Source: Ariolimax columbianus (Eukaryota > Mollusca > Gastropoda > Stylommatophora > Arionidae). From it: a stretch of DNA of 64,000 bases. Both the position numbers and the translations under genes were made by a program. The stretch is taken from positions 5,783,641 to 5,847,640 of the forward strand of contig JAVGWX010000019.1 in assembly GCA_036924085.1 (NCBI GenBank), given 5' to 3'. The notes under the pieces are model-generated. The model searched no databases. It saw only the letters and a list, made by a program, of their open reading frames with translations, and was not told the DNA's origin. Positions 22,290 to 34,300 of the stretch are shown here, in pieces. Within the stretch, counting starts at the first letter, position 1, and each line of letters starts with the position of its first letter.

Positions 22290-25200
22290 ACGTGGCGCGA
22301 GAGTGCCGGGCCTCATGTCTCGAAAGGGCCCACCCTTGACTACTGGTGGTCACCCACCAATGTGTCGTGGAGTCAAGGCACATGGCTATGGGGCAATTCC
22401 TATTGACCAAAAACTCAAGACCCTCAAAATACTACAGTGGAATGCGGAGGGAGTCATTTACAAAAAGCTATCCCTAACACATCACTTGCATGAAGGTAAG
22501 ATTGACGTGGCATGTATCCAAGAGACGCACCTACACAGCAACAATAAATTCTCAATCAGAGGATACCAGGCCTTCTTCCTGGACAGAGAAGGTCACAAAG
22601 GAGGGGTTATGATACTGACCCGTAACTGCATACCGAGTAGCGCGGTAACTGTCAATCACACCGGAAAAGCAGAAATTGTAGGAGTAGACATAATGGCTCA
22701 AGAGACGAAGATCCGCATCTTCAACCTGTACGGACCACCAAATAAAGACCTATCGCTTTCGAGTATGGAAGTCAAAGACTCCAACTGCATTGTTGTTGGA
22801 GACTTCAACAGCCACTCGGAGAGATGGGGATACTCAGACACAGACATCAGAGGTGACGAAGTGGAAGATTGGGAGATAGACACAAATCTCCATCTAATCA
22901 ATAGGCCGGAGAATTGCCTAGCTTCTATTCTAGAACATGGCATACCACCTCGACTCCAGATTTGGCCTTCTCCACAATGGACATTCACCATAAAATAGAC
23001 CGCCAGGTGCTAAACCAATTGTCAGGTAGCGACCACAGGCCAATTAGGCTAGAACTCGATATGGAAGTAGGCCAACAGGAAACAAAACCGCTCCCACGTT
23101 GGAATTACAAACGAGCCGACTGGGACAGATCTGCAATCCTGACAGATGGGCTGTGTGAAACCATCAGCAAACAGAACAACAAAATGAAGCCCATGGTGGA
23201 AAGCCTAAGCAAAGCAATAATGCAAGCTGCAACGGAAACCATCCCAAGAGGGGCAAGGAATAATTATAAACCCTATTGGAATGAAGAGTTGCAGAAAGTG
23301 GAAGACGCAGTCACAAATGCTAGGAACATGGCAGAGCGAGAACATTCAATAGAGGTAAATATCGCCCTCAAAGCCGCCACGGCGTAATACAAATACACTC
23401 TTTCAAGAGAAAGTTGGAAAAAAAAACAGAAAGTCTCAACTTAGACAAAGAAGGGAACAAACTATGGAAGTTAGTGAGAGCCATGAAAGACGAAACTCCG
23501 TCAAACAAACAAATTACCATCAAGCAGCGCGAAAACTTGCTCATTGGAAAAAAAAGCCGCAAATGCCTTTGTAGAACACTATGCAAAAGCGAACCACATA
23601 GATGTCTCTGCAGATAGGCATACGGACATTAATAAAGAGCAAAAGGGCCACGACAACATCAATATGGCAGCAGAAGAGCATATGATGGCAACACTAACAA
23701 TGAGCGAAATGGAAGAGGCCATTCAAATTTTTAAAAAAAGGAAATCTCCCGAAAAAGACGGGATAACAAACGAAATGCTGATGGGGCTGGCCCAAACAGC
23801 AAAGAAGAAACTGCTGTCAGTCCTGAACCAAAGCTGGAAAAGGGGTATTGTAACCCAGGCATGGAATGACGCAGTACTTGTACCAGTACCAAAGAAAGGA
23901 AAGGACAAAACATATCTTTCAGTCTACTGAGCTGTGTCGGCAAACTGATGGAACGTATGATCAACACCAGACTGATGTGTCATCTGAACGAAAAACGGAT
24001 ACTAATTCCACAGCAAGCAGGCTTTAGACAGCACAGATCCACTGAGGATCAGGTCATCCTCATAGCCCAGGAAATAGAAAAGGCATTTGACAAAGTCTGG
24101 AAAGATGGACTTAGAGTCAAGCTAAGAAGAAGTGATGTTTGTGGGAAAATGTACAAGTGGATCAACCCCTACCTCAAAAACAGAACGGCCAGAGTCCGAG
24201 TACAAGGGCAGATGAGCAAGAAGGTGACACTTGAGCAGGGAGTATCGCAAGGGTGAGTACTGTCACCCACACTCTTCCTGGTGTATATACAGGATATTAT
24301 AGAGAATATACCAATACGAGTTCATAGCTCAATGTCTGCAGACGATCTGGCTATGTGGACCTCTGAACAGAATCTAACCATAGCAAGAAATCGGATGCAG
24401 CAGGCCCTAACATCGCTGGAAAAGTGGGCGAACGCATGGCTGGTCAAAATAAACGAGGACAAAACCACATGTACAATATTCTCGCTATCAATCAAACCCC
24501 AAAACACCAAATTAAGTATAAACGGCAAATATCTTCAGCAAAACGACAACCGAAACTACCTGGGAGACACATTTGATCGGCGCATGACATGGAACCGAAT
24601 GAGAGCCAAAGAAAGAATGGCAATCATGAGGAAACTTACTGGCACAAGCTGGGGAGCAGACGAAAGCATAATGAAGAAACAGTACACTGGAAGAGTGAGA
24701 CCAGTTCTCGAGTATGGCATTGCGGCATGGACAACAGCAGCAAAGGCGAACTTCGATAAAGTTAGCAAACTCCAAAACCAAGCCATGAGAGTTATAACAG
24801 GAGGCATGAAGTCAACGCCAATTGTAGAACTTGAAAAGATTACAAAACTGCAATCCATGGCCGACAGAAGAGACCGCAGAGCCAAGCTGCAATCAGAGAA
24901 ACTCAGAAGACTGAATGACCATCCAATGCACCAGAGACTAAACAATTTTGAAAATTGGAAGCTAAAGCGAAGAAACTTTGCAGAAATAGCCAAAGCAAAG
25001 ATGCACGAAGACTCTATGAACGTACTAACCACACCAAAGCCCATCCCTACTGTACGAAAACCTACCTGGAGGCAACATATATTTCCAGAGGTGATGGAAA
25101 ATATTCCAGGTATTAGAAACAAAAACTGCCAGTCTGAAAAAGAACGAAGAGATACTACCCTGAGTTTCATTACAGAAAATTACCCAAGCATGGACTAGAC

Positions 25201-26023
25201 TCATGCATACACTGACGGTTCCGTAACAAATACAACACAGAATGGAGGGGCAGGAGCAATCCTGAGCCTACCAAATGGCAGAAAAATATCACTGTCATTC
25301 GCTACTGGAAAATACCCAAGCAGTTTCAGAGCGGAGGCAGAGGCACTGAGGGCGGCAGTGGAAGAAATGGTGACAGGTAAAAAGAATGAAAGCCACATAG
25401 TCCTGCTTACAGATGCACTGGCCATAGTCAGAGCACTGCAAAGCCAGAAAAATACTGAACTTAATGAATTAAGAGCAGTACTCTGTCAACTATGCCAGCA
25501 GGCCGCACCAAAAAGAGTAGTGGTGCAGTGGGTTCCATCTCACTGCAACATCCAAGGCAACGAGGAGGCAGACAGACTGGCAAAAGAAGGTGAAAAACTA
25601 CCACAACCTGATACTAGTATGACATACGAAGATTCAAAACGGCTTATTAGAGCTAGATACATGACCAAATGGGAAACCGAACATACTGGCTACACCGAAA
25701 ACGATGCCTATTACCAGTTCAACAGAAAAGAGCAGGTCGTGGTATTCAGACTTCGTACTGGCCACAATAGACTCAGGTACCACCTATTCAACAAATTGAA
25801 GATAGGTGGCACCGACGAATGCCCGTGTGGTACCGGCAAAATGACCGCTGAGCATTTGCTGCAAAACTGCCCGACATACGAGGATCAGAGAGAGCAGATG
25901 TACCATTACCAGTGGCAACACTAGACAAGCTCTATGGCAGTGTCAACAGTCTCAGGATGACGGCTGTTTTTTTCGAAAAATTAATGGTTACTGTCTGACT
26001 GCGTACGATGAAGAAGAAGAAGA
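22290..26023 (+). pseudogene. LINE-A copy C: longest copy, APE-RT-RNase H
   Basis: This copy supplies the family's N-terminal half. Frame 22303-22998 has an APE-type endonuclease: LKILQWNAEGV, DVACIQETHLHS, GHKGGVMILTRNCIPS, IRIFNLYGPP and CIVVGDFNSHSERWG. The domain continues in another frame at 22914 with SGSDHRPIRLELD. Then come the RT (EKDGITNEML; QAGFRQHRSTEDQVILIAQE; EKAFDKVWKDGL; SADDLAMWT), RNase H (YTDGS near 25208; FRAEAEALRA; LLTDALA; WVPSHCNIQGNEEADRLAKE near 25530) and a CCHC-like end (CPCGTGKMTAEHLLQNC). It ends GCGTACGATGAAGAAGAAG at about 26000. Compared with copies D and E it has deletions near 23910, 24082 (about 50 bp, in RT motif A) and 24593, plus TGG-to-TGA at 24254, so it is inactive. 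No ORF1 is visible upstream. Confidence 0.9.
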
Positions 26024-26039
26024 AATTTCTTGACTTGAC

Positions 26040-26690
26040 CGTTGTATGCGTTTCATACGCAGGGCACCGAACTGCTTCTTTTATTTCTTCTAACTATAGT
26101 TTGCGTTGTTCGCTTTTAGCTATGTATCCCTCTTTTGTATCTGTGAAGCAATGCCTTCTGATGGATAGTATCATGTGTTTGACGTGGCACACGGTCGAAC
26201 CATTTGGTTTGTTGTCACTTGAGCAGGTCTAGCACTGGTGTTGTACATACTTGTTTTGTTATATATATGTTTCTGATGCTATTAATTCTTGTTGCTCCAA
26301 GCATTATGTGCATGCATTTCATCTCTGTTTTTACAATGTCTCTTTTATCTTTGCTGTCAATTTTCAATGTTGATACTGATATCACAATGTGGGTAGGAAT
26401 ATCGTCTTGTATCGCATTCTTTTTGTATCCATTGTCACCTATTTGCATTATAATATCGGGGACATTTACCAACTGATTTGACTTGCTTTATTACATCTAT
26501 GTTGGATTTCGATGTCTCATTTGTCATCAGCTGAGTTGTGTTACTAATGTTACCCAGAAACGTGAAATGTTTCACTTGTTTCCCTTTCCTTATTGGTTTA
26601 GTAAAATTATCTGTTTCTATTTTGTTTCTTGCAACCGTCACAACTTCAGCTTCCTCAATCGTGATGTGTAAACTGTATTTCGTACATAAT
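26040..26690 (-). pseudogene. L2/RTE-like LINE C-terminal end
   Basis: Minus-strand blocks are KYSLHITIEEAEVVTVARNK (about 26670), KGKQVKHFTFLGNIS (the FxYLG equivalent), MLGATRINSIRNIYI (about 26310), TPVLDLLK and QQTKWFDRVPR. These follow the known order of RT C-terminus and tail domain. Stops separate the blocks. LINE-A copy C ends beside it. Confidence 0.6.
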
Positions 26691-27830
26691 TCATTCTGTT
26701 TCAGTTTTTCTTTCTAAGAATCGACGTCACTGCAATCAGAACATACCCATAAGATCTCAGTCTCTCTTAGCAAACGAGGCAGGTTGTGGATGCTGATTGT
26801 CCCTGTAGTTCGCTGGTTGTACACTCTCTAGATCTGTCCTCTCATGCACCCGAATAATCTCGTACCTCATTTAATGTCAAATGTCTGCAGCCTGTGGATT
26901 GCTTTTTCGTATATTGCAGTATTCTCATCTAACAGGCGGACATTTATTGATTACAAAATGGCACTCACTCCCCTAACTAACGTGTCCATGATGGGGGCTT
27001 GTGAAGCCATGGTGACAGCTTCTTCGTTGCCAGGAACCCTTTGCATGAGCAGGCTAATCAATCCTTGTCAACCCCAGAGACCTCTACAGCTACTATCCAA
27101 TCGAACCTAAGATAACCCTTCTGCAGCTTTTAAAGTACGGCTTGCGCATCTTTCAAGATGACTGAATTTGTTAAAGAAGTATCACATATCTATCTCAGGG
27201 TTCTGATCACTGCTTCCAACTCCATTCTCATAGTGGAGGTTTTTGACATGTATGGCCTACTGCACTCAGCAACAATCTATCCTCTCACTTTAGCCGAAAA
27301 GCTCCATCCTGATGTTAATTGAGCCGAACTGATCCATCGGCATCACTTTATGACGGCATCCCAATGCCGCGTGTTCTTCTTTATCAACAGATTCACCTCT
27401 TGCGCTCCTCTCCCGTTGTCCCATTTTGTGTATTCATTGGTTGTTTTGATGACTTTGTGGTGTTCTAATCTTACCCATTGGCTATCGTCTCAGTTGGGGA
27501 GCCATGCCTGATTTTGTCTCTGCCTGTGCCATCCATGCCGCCCCTCTTTTGATTCTTGATCCCTTGATGTATGAGATACTACTTTACAGAAGGTGCAGCG
27601 TGTCTATGGTGACACGCATATATACGTTGGCTTGTGTCAGTTTAAATCTGGATGTCACCCATAACAATCTCAAGATGTACCGCACCATCACAATCGGGGT
27701 GTCTCTAGTACAGCCCAAGACTAGTCGCATAACTTCATTTTGGATGCGTTCCAACCTTTCACACTGTTTCCTGGTTAATGTGGACGTCCAGTCCGTAGTC
27801 GATAACCGACAGAACAAGCTGATGAAATAA
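26691..27830 (-). pseudogene. LINE-C: RT end plus RNase H (I/Jockey-like group)
   Basis: Minus-strand frame 27817-27584 reads RKQCERLERIQNEVMRLVLG and CTRDTPIVMVRYIL. Next come GRGAQEVNLLIKK, SGWSFSAKVRG and KTSTMRMELEAVIRTLR (the RNase H Glu region, about 27220), then VPGNEEAVTMASQAPI (about 27045, the last RNase H block) and a terminal TTGTISIHNL block near 26800. The same family occurs on the + strand at 49220-50990. Several stops and frameshifts are present. Confidence 0.75.
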
Positions 27831-27874
27831 GATGATCGGGACGTAATTCGTCCAGGTTTGCAGCCGCCATATTC

Positions 27875-30850
27875 TTTTTTTCCTCTTCTTCTTCTTCTTC
27901 AGCGTTCGGGTTTATCTGATCCAGTTAAATCTTCAATCCTATCGCCAGAATGAAACCCACAGTCCTTCCGAGGTCTGAGCGGTGGCTTCATAGTTTTTGC
28001 CTCAGCTCGGTTCCATTTGGCTAGGTCTGGCATCTTAGTTCTTCGTAGGCCGGACATTCTTGAAGTACGTGTTCAGGGATATGGACTCATGTCCCACATG
28101 GAGATTCTTGAAGTACATGTTCAGGGGTCTAGATTCCTGTCCTACATGGATATTCTTGAAGTACATGTTCAGGGATATAGACTCCTGTCCCACATGGAGA
28201 TTCTTGAAGTACGTGTTCAGGGGTTTGGACTACTGTCCCACAGGGAGATTTATTTATTCCGGAGATTTTGAGCGCTGCTATATGTGGTCCAGTAGTCTGC
28301 AGTGGCCCGTTATCATGCGGGAGATTGCAGTTTGCTGGTGTCTTTGTAGCTGGTGGATTGGGTTTGGACTATTACTTTCTCCAATTTCTTTCTCCCATTT
28401 GATGTTATACTGGCTGCGAATGATGGTTTTTGCCTCCTTATATCACATTTTATGGGTGCATTGTTTTATGTTGCCACCTACTTCGTATGGTATATCGGCT
28501 CTGTCTTGTCACGTAATTCCACAATGAGAGGGGATCCACTGTAGTGATCTTTTAGATGTTTTGAATGACACTTAGTTCTGTTCTGATTGTACGTGATATG
28601 TCCTCATTTGTTGGGTTCTTTACAGTCTGTGAAGATAACTATCCTCGCGTGTGGTTGAGTTTCCAATTTGGTGACAATTTTCGGTTCTTGTAAACGTGCC
28701 ATTGCTTCTGTCCTTAGGAAAGAAGAAATGTCCCATGTTCTAAACGGCTTATGGGTTATCTTTCCGTTATTGTTGTTTTATAAAGATGCCTCTACCACCA
28801 TCTTTGCCGCCCCTTCTACAGATCCATCTATGTCCACATTTGTCCATTGTTTGGAGTTGTATTTGCCTTCAATCACCTCTTGAGCCGTGGATCTTATGTG
28901 GCAGGTGTCCTGATGGTATTTAGTTTTCTATTCCGGTCACCTCTGTTTTAATGCAAAGTTTATATCGATAGTGGTTTGGCTCCTCACAGTCCGACATCAT
29001 CTCTGTTGCAGTGCTTTTACCTGGGAGGAATTCTCTGTGGCAGCTATATATTTGTTGTGATGTGTGAATGCAGTTAGTTCTTTACAACCTTTGTTGACAT
29101 GTATTTTGGTGTTTGGCAGGCATTGTATGGTTTTTGCATGCGTCGAAACTTCTCGCTGTGCACAAGCCTATTTCTCTTGTCGACTACATTGTAGGGGTCT
29201 GAGTTTGGTGTGCGTTTTGTTTGCCTGGATTGAGGTACTATTAAATCCACTTGAAGTATGCGATTTGTATTTCTGTTAGGCGGTCTGTATTTGTTTTGGA
29301 TGATGTGTCCCAGACTGACATGCCGTATTCCAGATCTGGCCTGACTGATAATGCGTAGACGTTTTTTGAGAATGCGACTGTTTGCTCACCATCATGTGCC
29401 TTCCAACTTCTTCATTAGGGAGAGCTTTCTTGTTGGTCTCTGTTTTATGTTGTTCATGTGTGGTTTCCAGGTGAGCCTTTTGTCTAGCGTTACGCCAAGA
29501 CGTGTAGGGTTTTCTTCATATGTGATTTCCCTTTCCTGTAGTTTTAGTTTGACTGTTTCTTTCCGGTTGGATAACGAGAAGAATGTTACTAGGGTATTTG
29601 AGGTATTTATTTGGAAGCCACAGTCTGACGTATGTTTTCCTTTGATATGTAGTGCTCCATGCCTCCTGTGTTTTGTAGTGAGTAGGTTTTCTGCAACACA
29701 CCATGCTGCAAGATCATCTGCATGGAAAGCCCTGGAGATATGCTTAGGATATTTTGTCCACTATGTCATTGATGAACATGATGTAACAAGTAGATGATTT
29801 GGCTCCTCATTGCTGTGACAGTACCACGATGTATCAGAATCATCATCTAGCTACACTCCTACTGTTCAATAGTGGTGGAAATCACGTATCCAACTGAACA
29901 TTCTATCTTCCACTTAGAGAAGTCCGTCTTTCCACACACTATCGAATGTTTTTGTTAGGTCTTCAAAGACTGCCATTACTTGTTTCTTCTTTTGCAATGC
30001 GTCTTCCACCTTATGTACCAGGTGAGTTATCTAGTATACAATTTTTCCAGGTATGCCATTTGTTACTTGTGTACAATTCTCTCAATGACCTTTCCCAGGT
30101 GTGTTATTAGTCTCGTGTTGACAATCATCTCTGTGACCTTGCCCAGCAGCTCATTACGCTAATTGGTCTGTAGCGTGACGTCTTTGTTGTATCCTGTTGT
30201 TTCTTTCTTATGGGGATGATCATTGGTTCTCGCAATTTGTCTCGAATTATTCCGGTGCTCCATAATTGCTAATGTAGTATGAGAAGCTTGTGTCTGGCTG
30301 GCTGTGGGTCAAATATGTCTAACCATGTCGCTTTCATAAGAATTAGCTTGTTTATGGAGACATTTAGTTCTATCATTACAAGAGATGGCTGCATTCATGT
30401 GACTGGGTTTTGGTGATTTAGCTTATTTCTGGTCTCAGTATGTGACCTTGTTTGATGCGCTCTTGTGGGATTGTTGTATTACTTCCGTCTGTGTATGAGT
30501 CTGCTAAGATATTTTCCTCCATCTGTCCTGTATTGTGTTAGCTTCCATAGCTTACTTGTGTCTATGTCCATGTTAACGCTGCTGGTCTTTTCATGTCAAC
30601 TCCTTTGTATTTCGAACTTGTAATGTTCATTGAAGGCATTTTCTTTCTTATTCTGCATCTGGATGTTTTCTTCTGTAGGGCTTTCCTCCATGGTTTCTCT
30701 TGATGTATGTAGGTCATCAAGTAGTTTTTCTAGTATGTGGCTCCAGTATGGTTTATATTATCGCAGTTTAACACGTGGGCTCGATGTCTGTTCGGCTTGG
30801 ATTATTGATTCATTGAGTTAAGAGCCATTTTTGTTTAGATTGTTGGATTC
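27875..30850 (-). pseudogene. LINE-B: RT, RNase H and expanded CCHC-like end
   Basis: This is a sister family of LINE-A in the same clade. Read leftwards on the minus strand: LREPMIIPIRKKQ (about 30240) and ISVMSCWA open the RT. FINDIVDKISKAFHADDLAA (motif C, about 29750) follows, then TLDKRLTWKPHMNNIKQR. RNase H is at about 28900-28520 (DIDGSVE; GDISSFLRTEAMA; ARIVIFTDC; LQWIPSHCGIT). A GHCRLLDHIAALK block follows, then a fourfold CGTG...PEHVLQE repeat (28057-28248), then CPAYEELRCQT. It ends in a (GAA)n tail at 27878-27900. Many stops and frameshifts; it is inactive. Confidence 0.8.
28057..28248 (-). repeat. 48-bp tandem repeat, four copies, in the LINE-B zinc-knuckle-like motif
   Basis: The unit is exactly 48 bp. 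On the minus strand, in the LINE-B reading frame, each unit reads PCGTGVYIPEHVLQES or a close variant, so the unit is 16 codons. The same motif occurs once in LINE-A (CPCGTGKMTTEHLLQNC). Because the unit is a multiple of three, the frame passes through all copies into CPAYEEL. Confidence 0.9.
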
Positions 30851-31862
30851 ACAAATACATTGCCCACATATGTGATGGAATGAAGACATTCAGGTATATT
30901 ACATATTATTGTTGTAAAATGAAACTCAAACTCACTGCCTTGGACCTTCCCTGTTGTCTCTATCAGTTGTTCATTGAAATAACAAAACTGACAAATATGT
31001 TCTGCAATTAAATATTTTTAATGGAGTCTTCAAATGCCTTCCATCAAACTCATCTTGAACATTGTCTTGTTCAATTGAAATTGAATCTGATTCACAAGAT
31101 CATACAATTTGTCTCTCATAATTTCTGACCGAGTGAGTGCGGTCAGTAGACTTTTAAGAGATTCGATGTCCATATTGTTATGTTTCCCAGAATGTGTGAA
31201 GAGGCCTAAGCTACAGTCCAATAGATACATTGTCACATAGTTCGACACCTGCTACTTTAGTAGCCCTTTCGCTAATAAACGTACGTTTCTTACTAACTGT
31301 TTTTCTTATCGTTGCGTCACGACATGATTTAATTTCCGAAATATCTCACAAAACTATTTTTCTTTAAAAATTACATTTTCTTAAGCTAAAATTTGACTAA
31401 CATCATGTCATTTGCATTACTTGCGGGAAAAAAGTGGGGATTTTTCATTATATAATATATTTTTTATGGAGGCTTGAAAACCCATTATCTTTGTTTTATT
31501 AACTAAATTCTAGGGGAGTACTAATTTGAAACTAGTAACCGGCAGCCATTTTCAATTGTTTTCTTCATGTTTTGGGACTGACGCCAGGCCTGTTTGACAT
31601 CCTACATCTCTAAAACTGCTGATGCTAGACATTAAATTTAAGTTGAAAAATTAAAGAATATTATTTTATACTCTCCCAAAAGCTCAACACAAATCAATTT
31701 ACAGAACAAAACGCATTTTGACCAGATTATAGATGATACTCTATTCTTAACATTTGCTTAAACGAGTTCAATTGAGCAAAAGTGTGAATGGTAAGGTGGC
31801 ATCAAACACACGTGCCCGTGCTCTTGGCTCGACCAGTCTATATGAAATTTATTTTCTGTTCA

Positions 31863-31863
<1 letters not shown>
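30851..31863. other. AT-rich unassigned stretch
   Basis: AT-rich DNA. The minus-strand open frame 31248-31030 (72 codons, ending KMSLMEGI) is the only coding-like piece. It has a plausible amphipathic helical composition and an AG just upstream, but no recognised family, so I do not call it a gene. Confidence 0.3.

Positions 31864-31865
<2 letters not shown>

Positions 31866-31911
<46 letters not shown>
31866..31911. repeat. (TA)n microsatellite
   Basis: About 23 TA dinucleotides. Shorter TA runs occur at 32627-32640 and 40590-40606. Confidence 0.95.
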
Positions 31912-31915
<4 letters not shown>

Positions 31916-32990
31916 GTTGTCCATCACAAGTGATGCATACCACTCTCTTTGTTCAGCCGTGTGGACAGTCGTATCTCTTGCTGTGTCCGCTTAAATGGGT
32001 GACTTGCGCGGTGATTTGGATTCAGATGAGGAAGAAACTGCGCCTTTTGTCACCTCACACACAGAGCTTAAGCTACCTTTTGCCAGAGGCAAGACATTCA
32101 TCGAGACGACTGGAGATAGCATAGGATGCAGATTTTGCCTCAGGGTTAGCACCGAAGCCTTTCCGTAAACATGTAACCAGCAGAGTAGAAAGGTGGGATG
32201 GCATCTAACGCAGTTTGTCGTACCTTTTCGATTACCACAAGAGGTCGTATGGACAACACTCAGCGTGTGAGTGAGTCTGGCATTTCTCCCCAGCTGTATT
32301 CAGCTCATCATAGTAGCATATAAAATTCCCACACGCCAAATTCGTGAAGGTGAACCGGCAGAACTAACCAGTGAAATACGACACAGGTATAAGCGTAGTG
32401 CCATTCAGTCGGCGTCCAGACCAGGATAAACGGATGGAAGAAATCACAAAAAAAGAACGAAATAACAAGTCCAGACGGAAAACAACACCACGTTTCCGTG
32501 AACACAAGTGTAAGTCGTCGACTAGTGTGAATTCCAGGCAAATCCGTGGTCTGGCGGCATCCATAATGATCCAAAACAGTAGAGAAATGTAGACTTGCAG
32601 CCAGTTATGGCGCCATCTCTGCCAGATTTATATATATATATACACATTTACTAATAATAACAGATGTCCATTGTTATCGATGAGGACCGTCGACATGATG
32701 CTTGTCACACATGTCGCTGTTGGGTGTTGGTCCACATGTGGCTGAACAGGCCAATGGTAGAACGAAAACATATGTGGCATAACGGGCACAAGAGGTCAGA
32801 AAGTGATGATTTTCTTCCTGCTCGTGATTTTCGGGTCTCGCGTCTGCTCTGGTTTTTCACAACACGGTAGTCTACGCCGCTAGCTACACTCGCTTCGACT
32901 GCGCTCCTCCAGTCAGATTTGTTTTTCTGAGGTGGTAATATCTACTATCACTTTTTCTGTGTGTCCCCCAGATTGTCTTTATAAAGTGTC
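31912..32990. other. Unassigned stretch with short open frames
   Basis: A small + strand frame at 31997-32170 starts MGDLRGDLDSDEEETAPF, which looks coding-like but matches nothing I know and ends after 57 codons. The starts of 31915 and 32662, both just right of TA runs, share a TTGTCCAT-like start and similar spacing, which hints at a repeat. No further call. Confidence 0.3.
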
Positions 32991-32992
32991 TT

Positions 32993-33285
32993 TTAGCGTC
33001 CCTGCTCGCGCTTATCCCCTCTTTCAATAGGTTTTATTTAGCGCCGCTGCTCGCGCCTATCCTTGCTTTAAATTTTTTTGTTTAGCACCCCTGCTCGCGC
33101 CTATCGTTTCTTTAAAATAAGTTCTTTTTACTGTCCCAACTCGCGCCTATCCTCTCTTTTTAAAATTATTTTTAGCGCCCCTGCTCGCGCCTATTCTCTC
33201 TTTAAAAACATTTTTAGCGGCCTTGCTCACGCCTGTCCTGTCTTTTAAAAAAATTCTTTTAACGCCTCTGACCGCACCTTTTTTC
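32993..33285. repeat. 44-bp minisatellite, about seven copies
   Basis: The core TTTAGCGCCCCTGCTCGCGC followed by CTATCC and an A/T tract recurs at 32995, 33040, 33083, 33130, 33174, 33216 and 33261 (spacings 42-47). The GC core and AT linker alternate regularly. Confidence 0.9.
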
Positions 33286-33539
33286 TCTCAGTTTCCAGTA
33301 GAGCGTCTTTGGGAGGCGTCTTTGATCGGCTCATCTTAGTTGTACGTTTTCTAGCCTTCCATGGATGTTCGGCAAATTAGCCCTCGAGAGAACTTCGATG
33401 TCGGTGAATGTAGAATATTCGTCGCAGTAAGCTGTTTAGAAGGGGTTTTACCTCCATGCGTGTCCAAAGTATACAGTCCAGCTTCCGCAGACGAAATATA
33501 TGTATATACAGGTGAGTTGAGCCAATAGAGCGATACATG

Positions 33540-34300
33540 TAGATGGGGAAAGGCTCACCAGCCTGCTCTTTGCTGCACCACCGACGAGGTCCAACACTAT
33601 CTGAAGGAACTGGATGAGGTCGGTAGAAGTGTCGGACTATAAATGAACAACAAGAAAACGCAATGCCTCCTAAACCTATACTCCCGCAAATGAAAGCTCT
33701 GAAATGAACCGGTCGAAGATGTCAGCGCCTTCATTAATTTGGGGCAGGAAATAAAATCCACACAGACCCTATACATGGACATTTCCAAACCAAGAGTTGC
33801 TACCTGGTCTAACATCAACACCATAACGCATGCACTCATGCTTCTGAAAGACACCATTTTATGGGTCTGCTCAATTCTGCGGACGTACCAGCAATGATCG
33901 ATGTTTGTGAAGTGTAGAATCTTTGCTACGTGGATGAAAATTACGCATTACCCAGCGAGCGATGCAAAAATAACTCGACTCATGATCTCGATCAGAGATC
34001 GAATCCACAATTCTGAAATCAGAGACACTCTATTTCGAGACGTTGTGGAGGCTGCGTTGTCTCTCAAAGGCCACTGGGATGGCCAGGTGGTGCACATGCC
34101 ATGTAACATATGGACACTCAGGCCACCGTTTTGGTAGCCGAATATGATCACTAGGTCACCCGCCCATACGATGGCGATATGTTGAGAAACATAGGTCCGA
34201 AATGGTACGCTACCGCGAAAGATCGGACTGCGTACATGACCTTGTTGACTACCTCGCACTACGGGATACTTATAATACCGGACTCGATGATATTGTATTA
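33540..34300 (+). pseudogene. RTE-like LINE: RT end and C-terminal domain
   Basis: Blocks are KELDEVGRSVGL, MNNKKTQCLLN, FINLGQEIKSTQTLYMDISK (YLGQE motif, about 33740), then SIRDRIHNSEIRD, GHWDGQVVHMPC and RWRYVE-like pieces. This is the same family as the better preserved minus-strand copy at 62825-63650. Frameshifts and stops are present. Confidence 0.7.

Noticed and set aside
24556..25170. Hydrophobic reading frames opposite LINE-A (also 3191-3838, 52303-52686, 51790-52278, 56399-56887)
   Set aside because: Antisense shadows of the RT/RNase H coding. The same shadow peptide recurs at every LINE-A copy.
18890..26040. A target-site duplication for the whole rDNA-element plus LINE-A block
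   Set aside because: I compared the sequence after the 26023 tail (ATTTCTTGACTTG) with the region left of the spacer and found only a six-base match, which is not convincing.
31030..31248. 72-codon minus-strand frame ending KMSLMEGI as a host exon
   Set aside because: No recognised family, weak splice context and no neighbouring exon with a matching phase. Left as unassigned.
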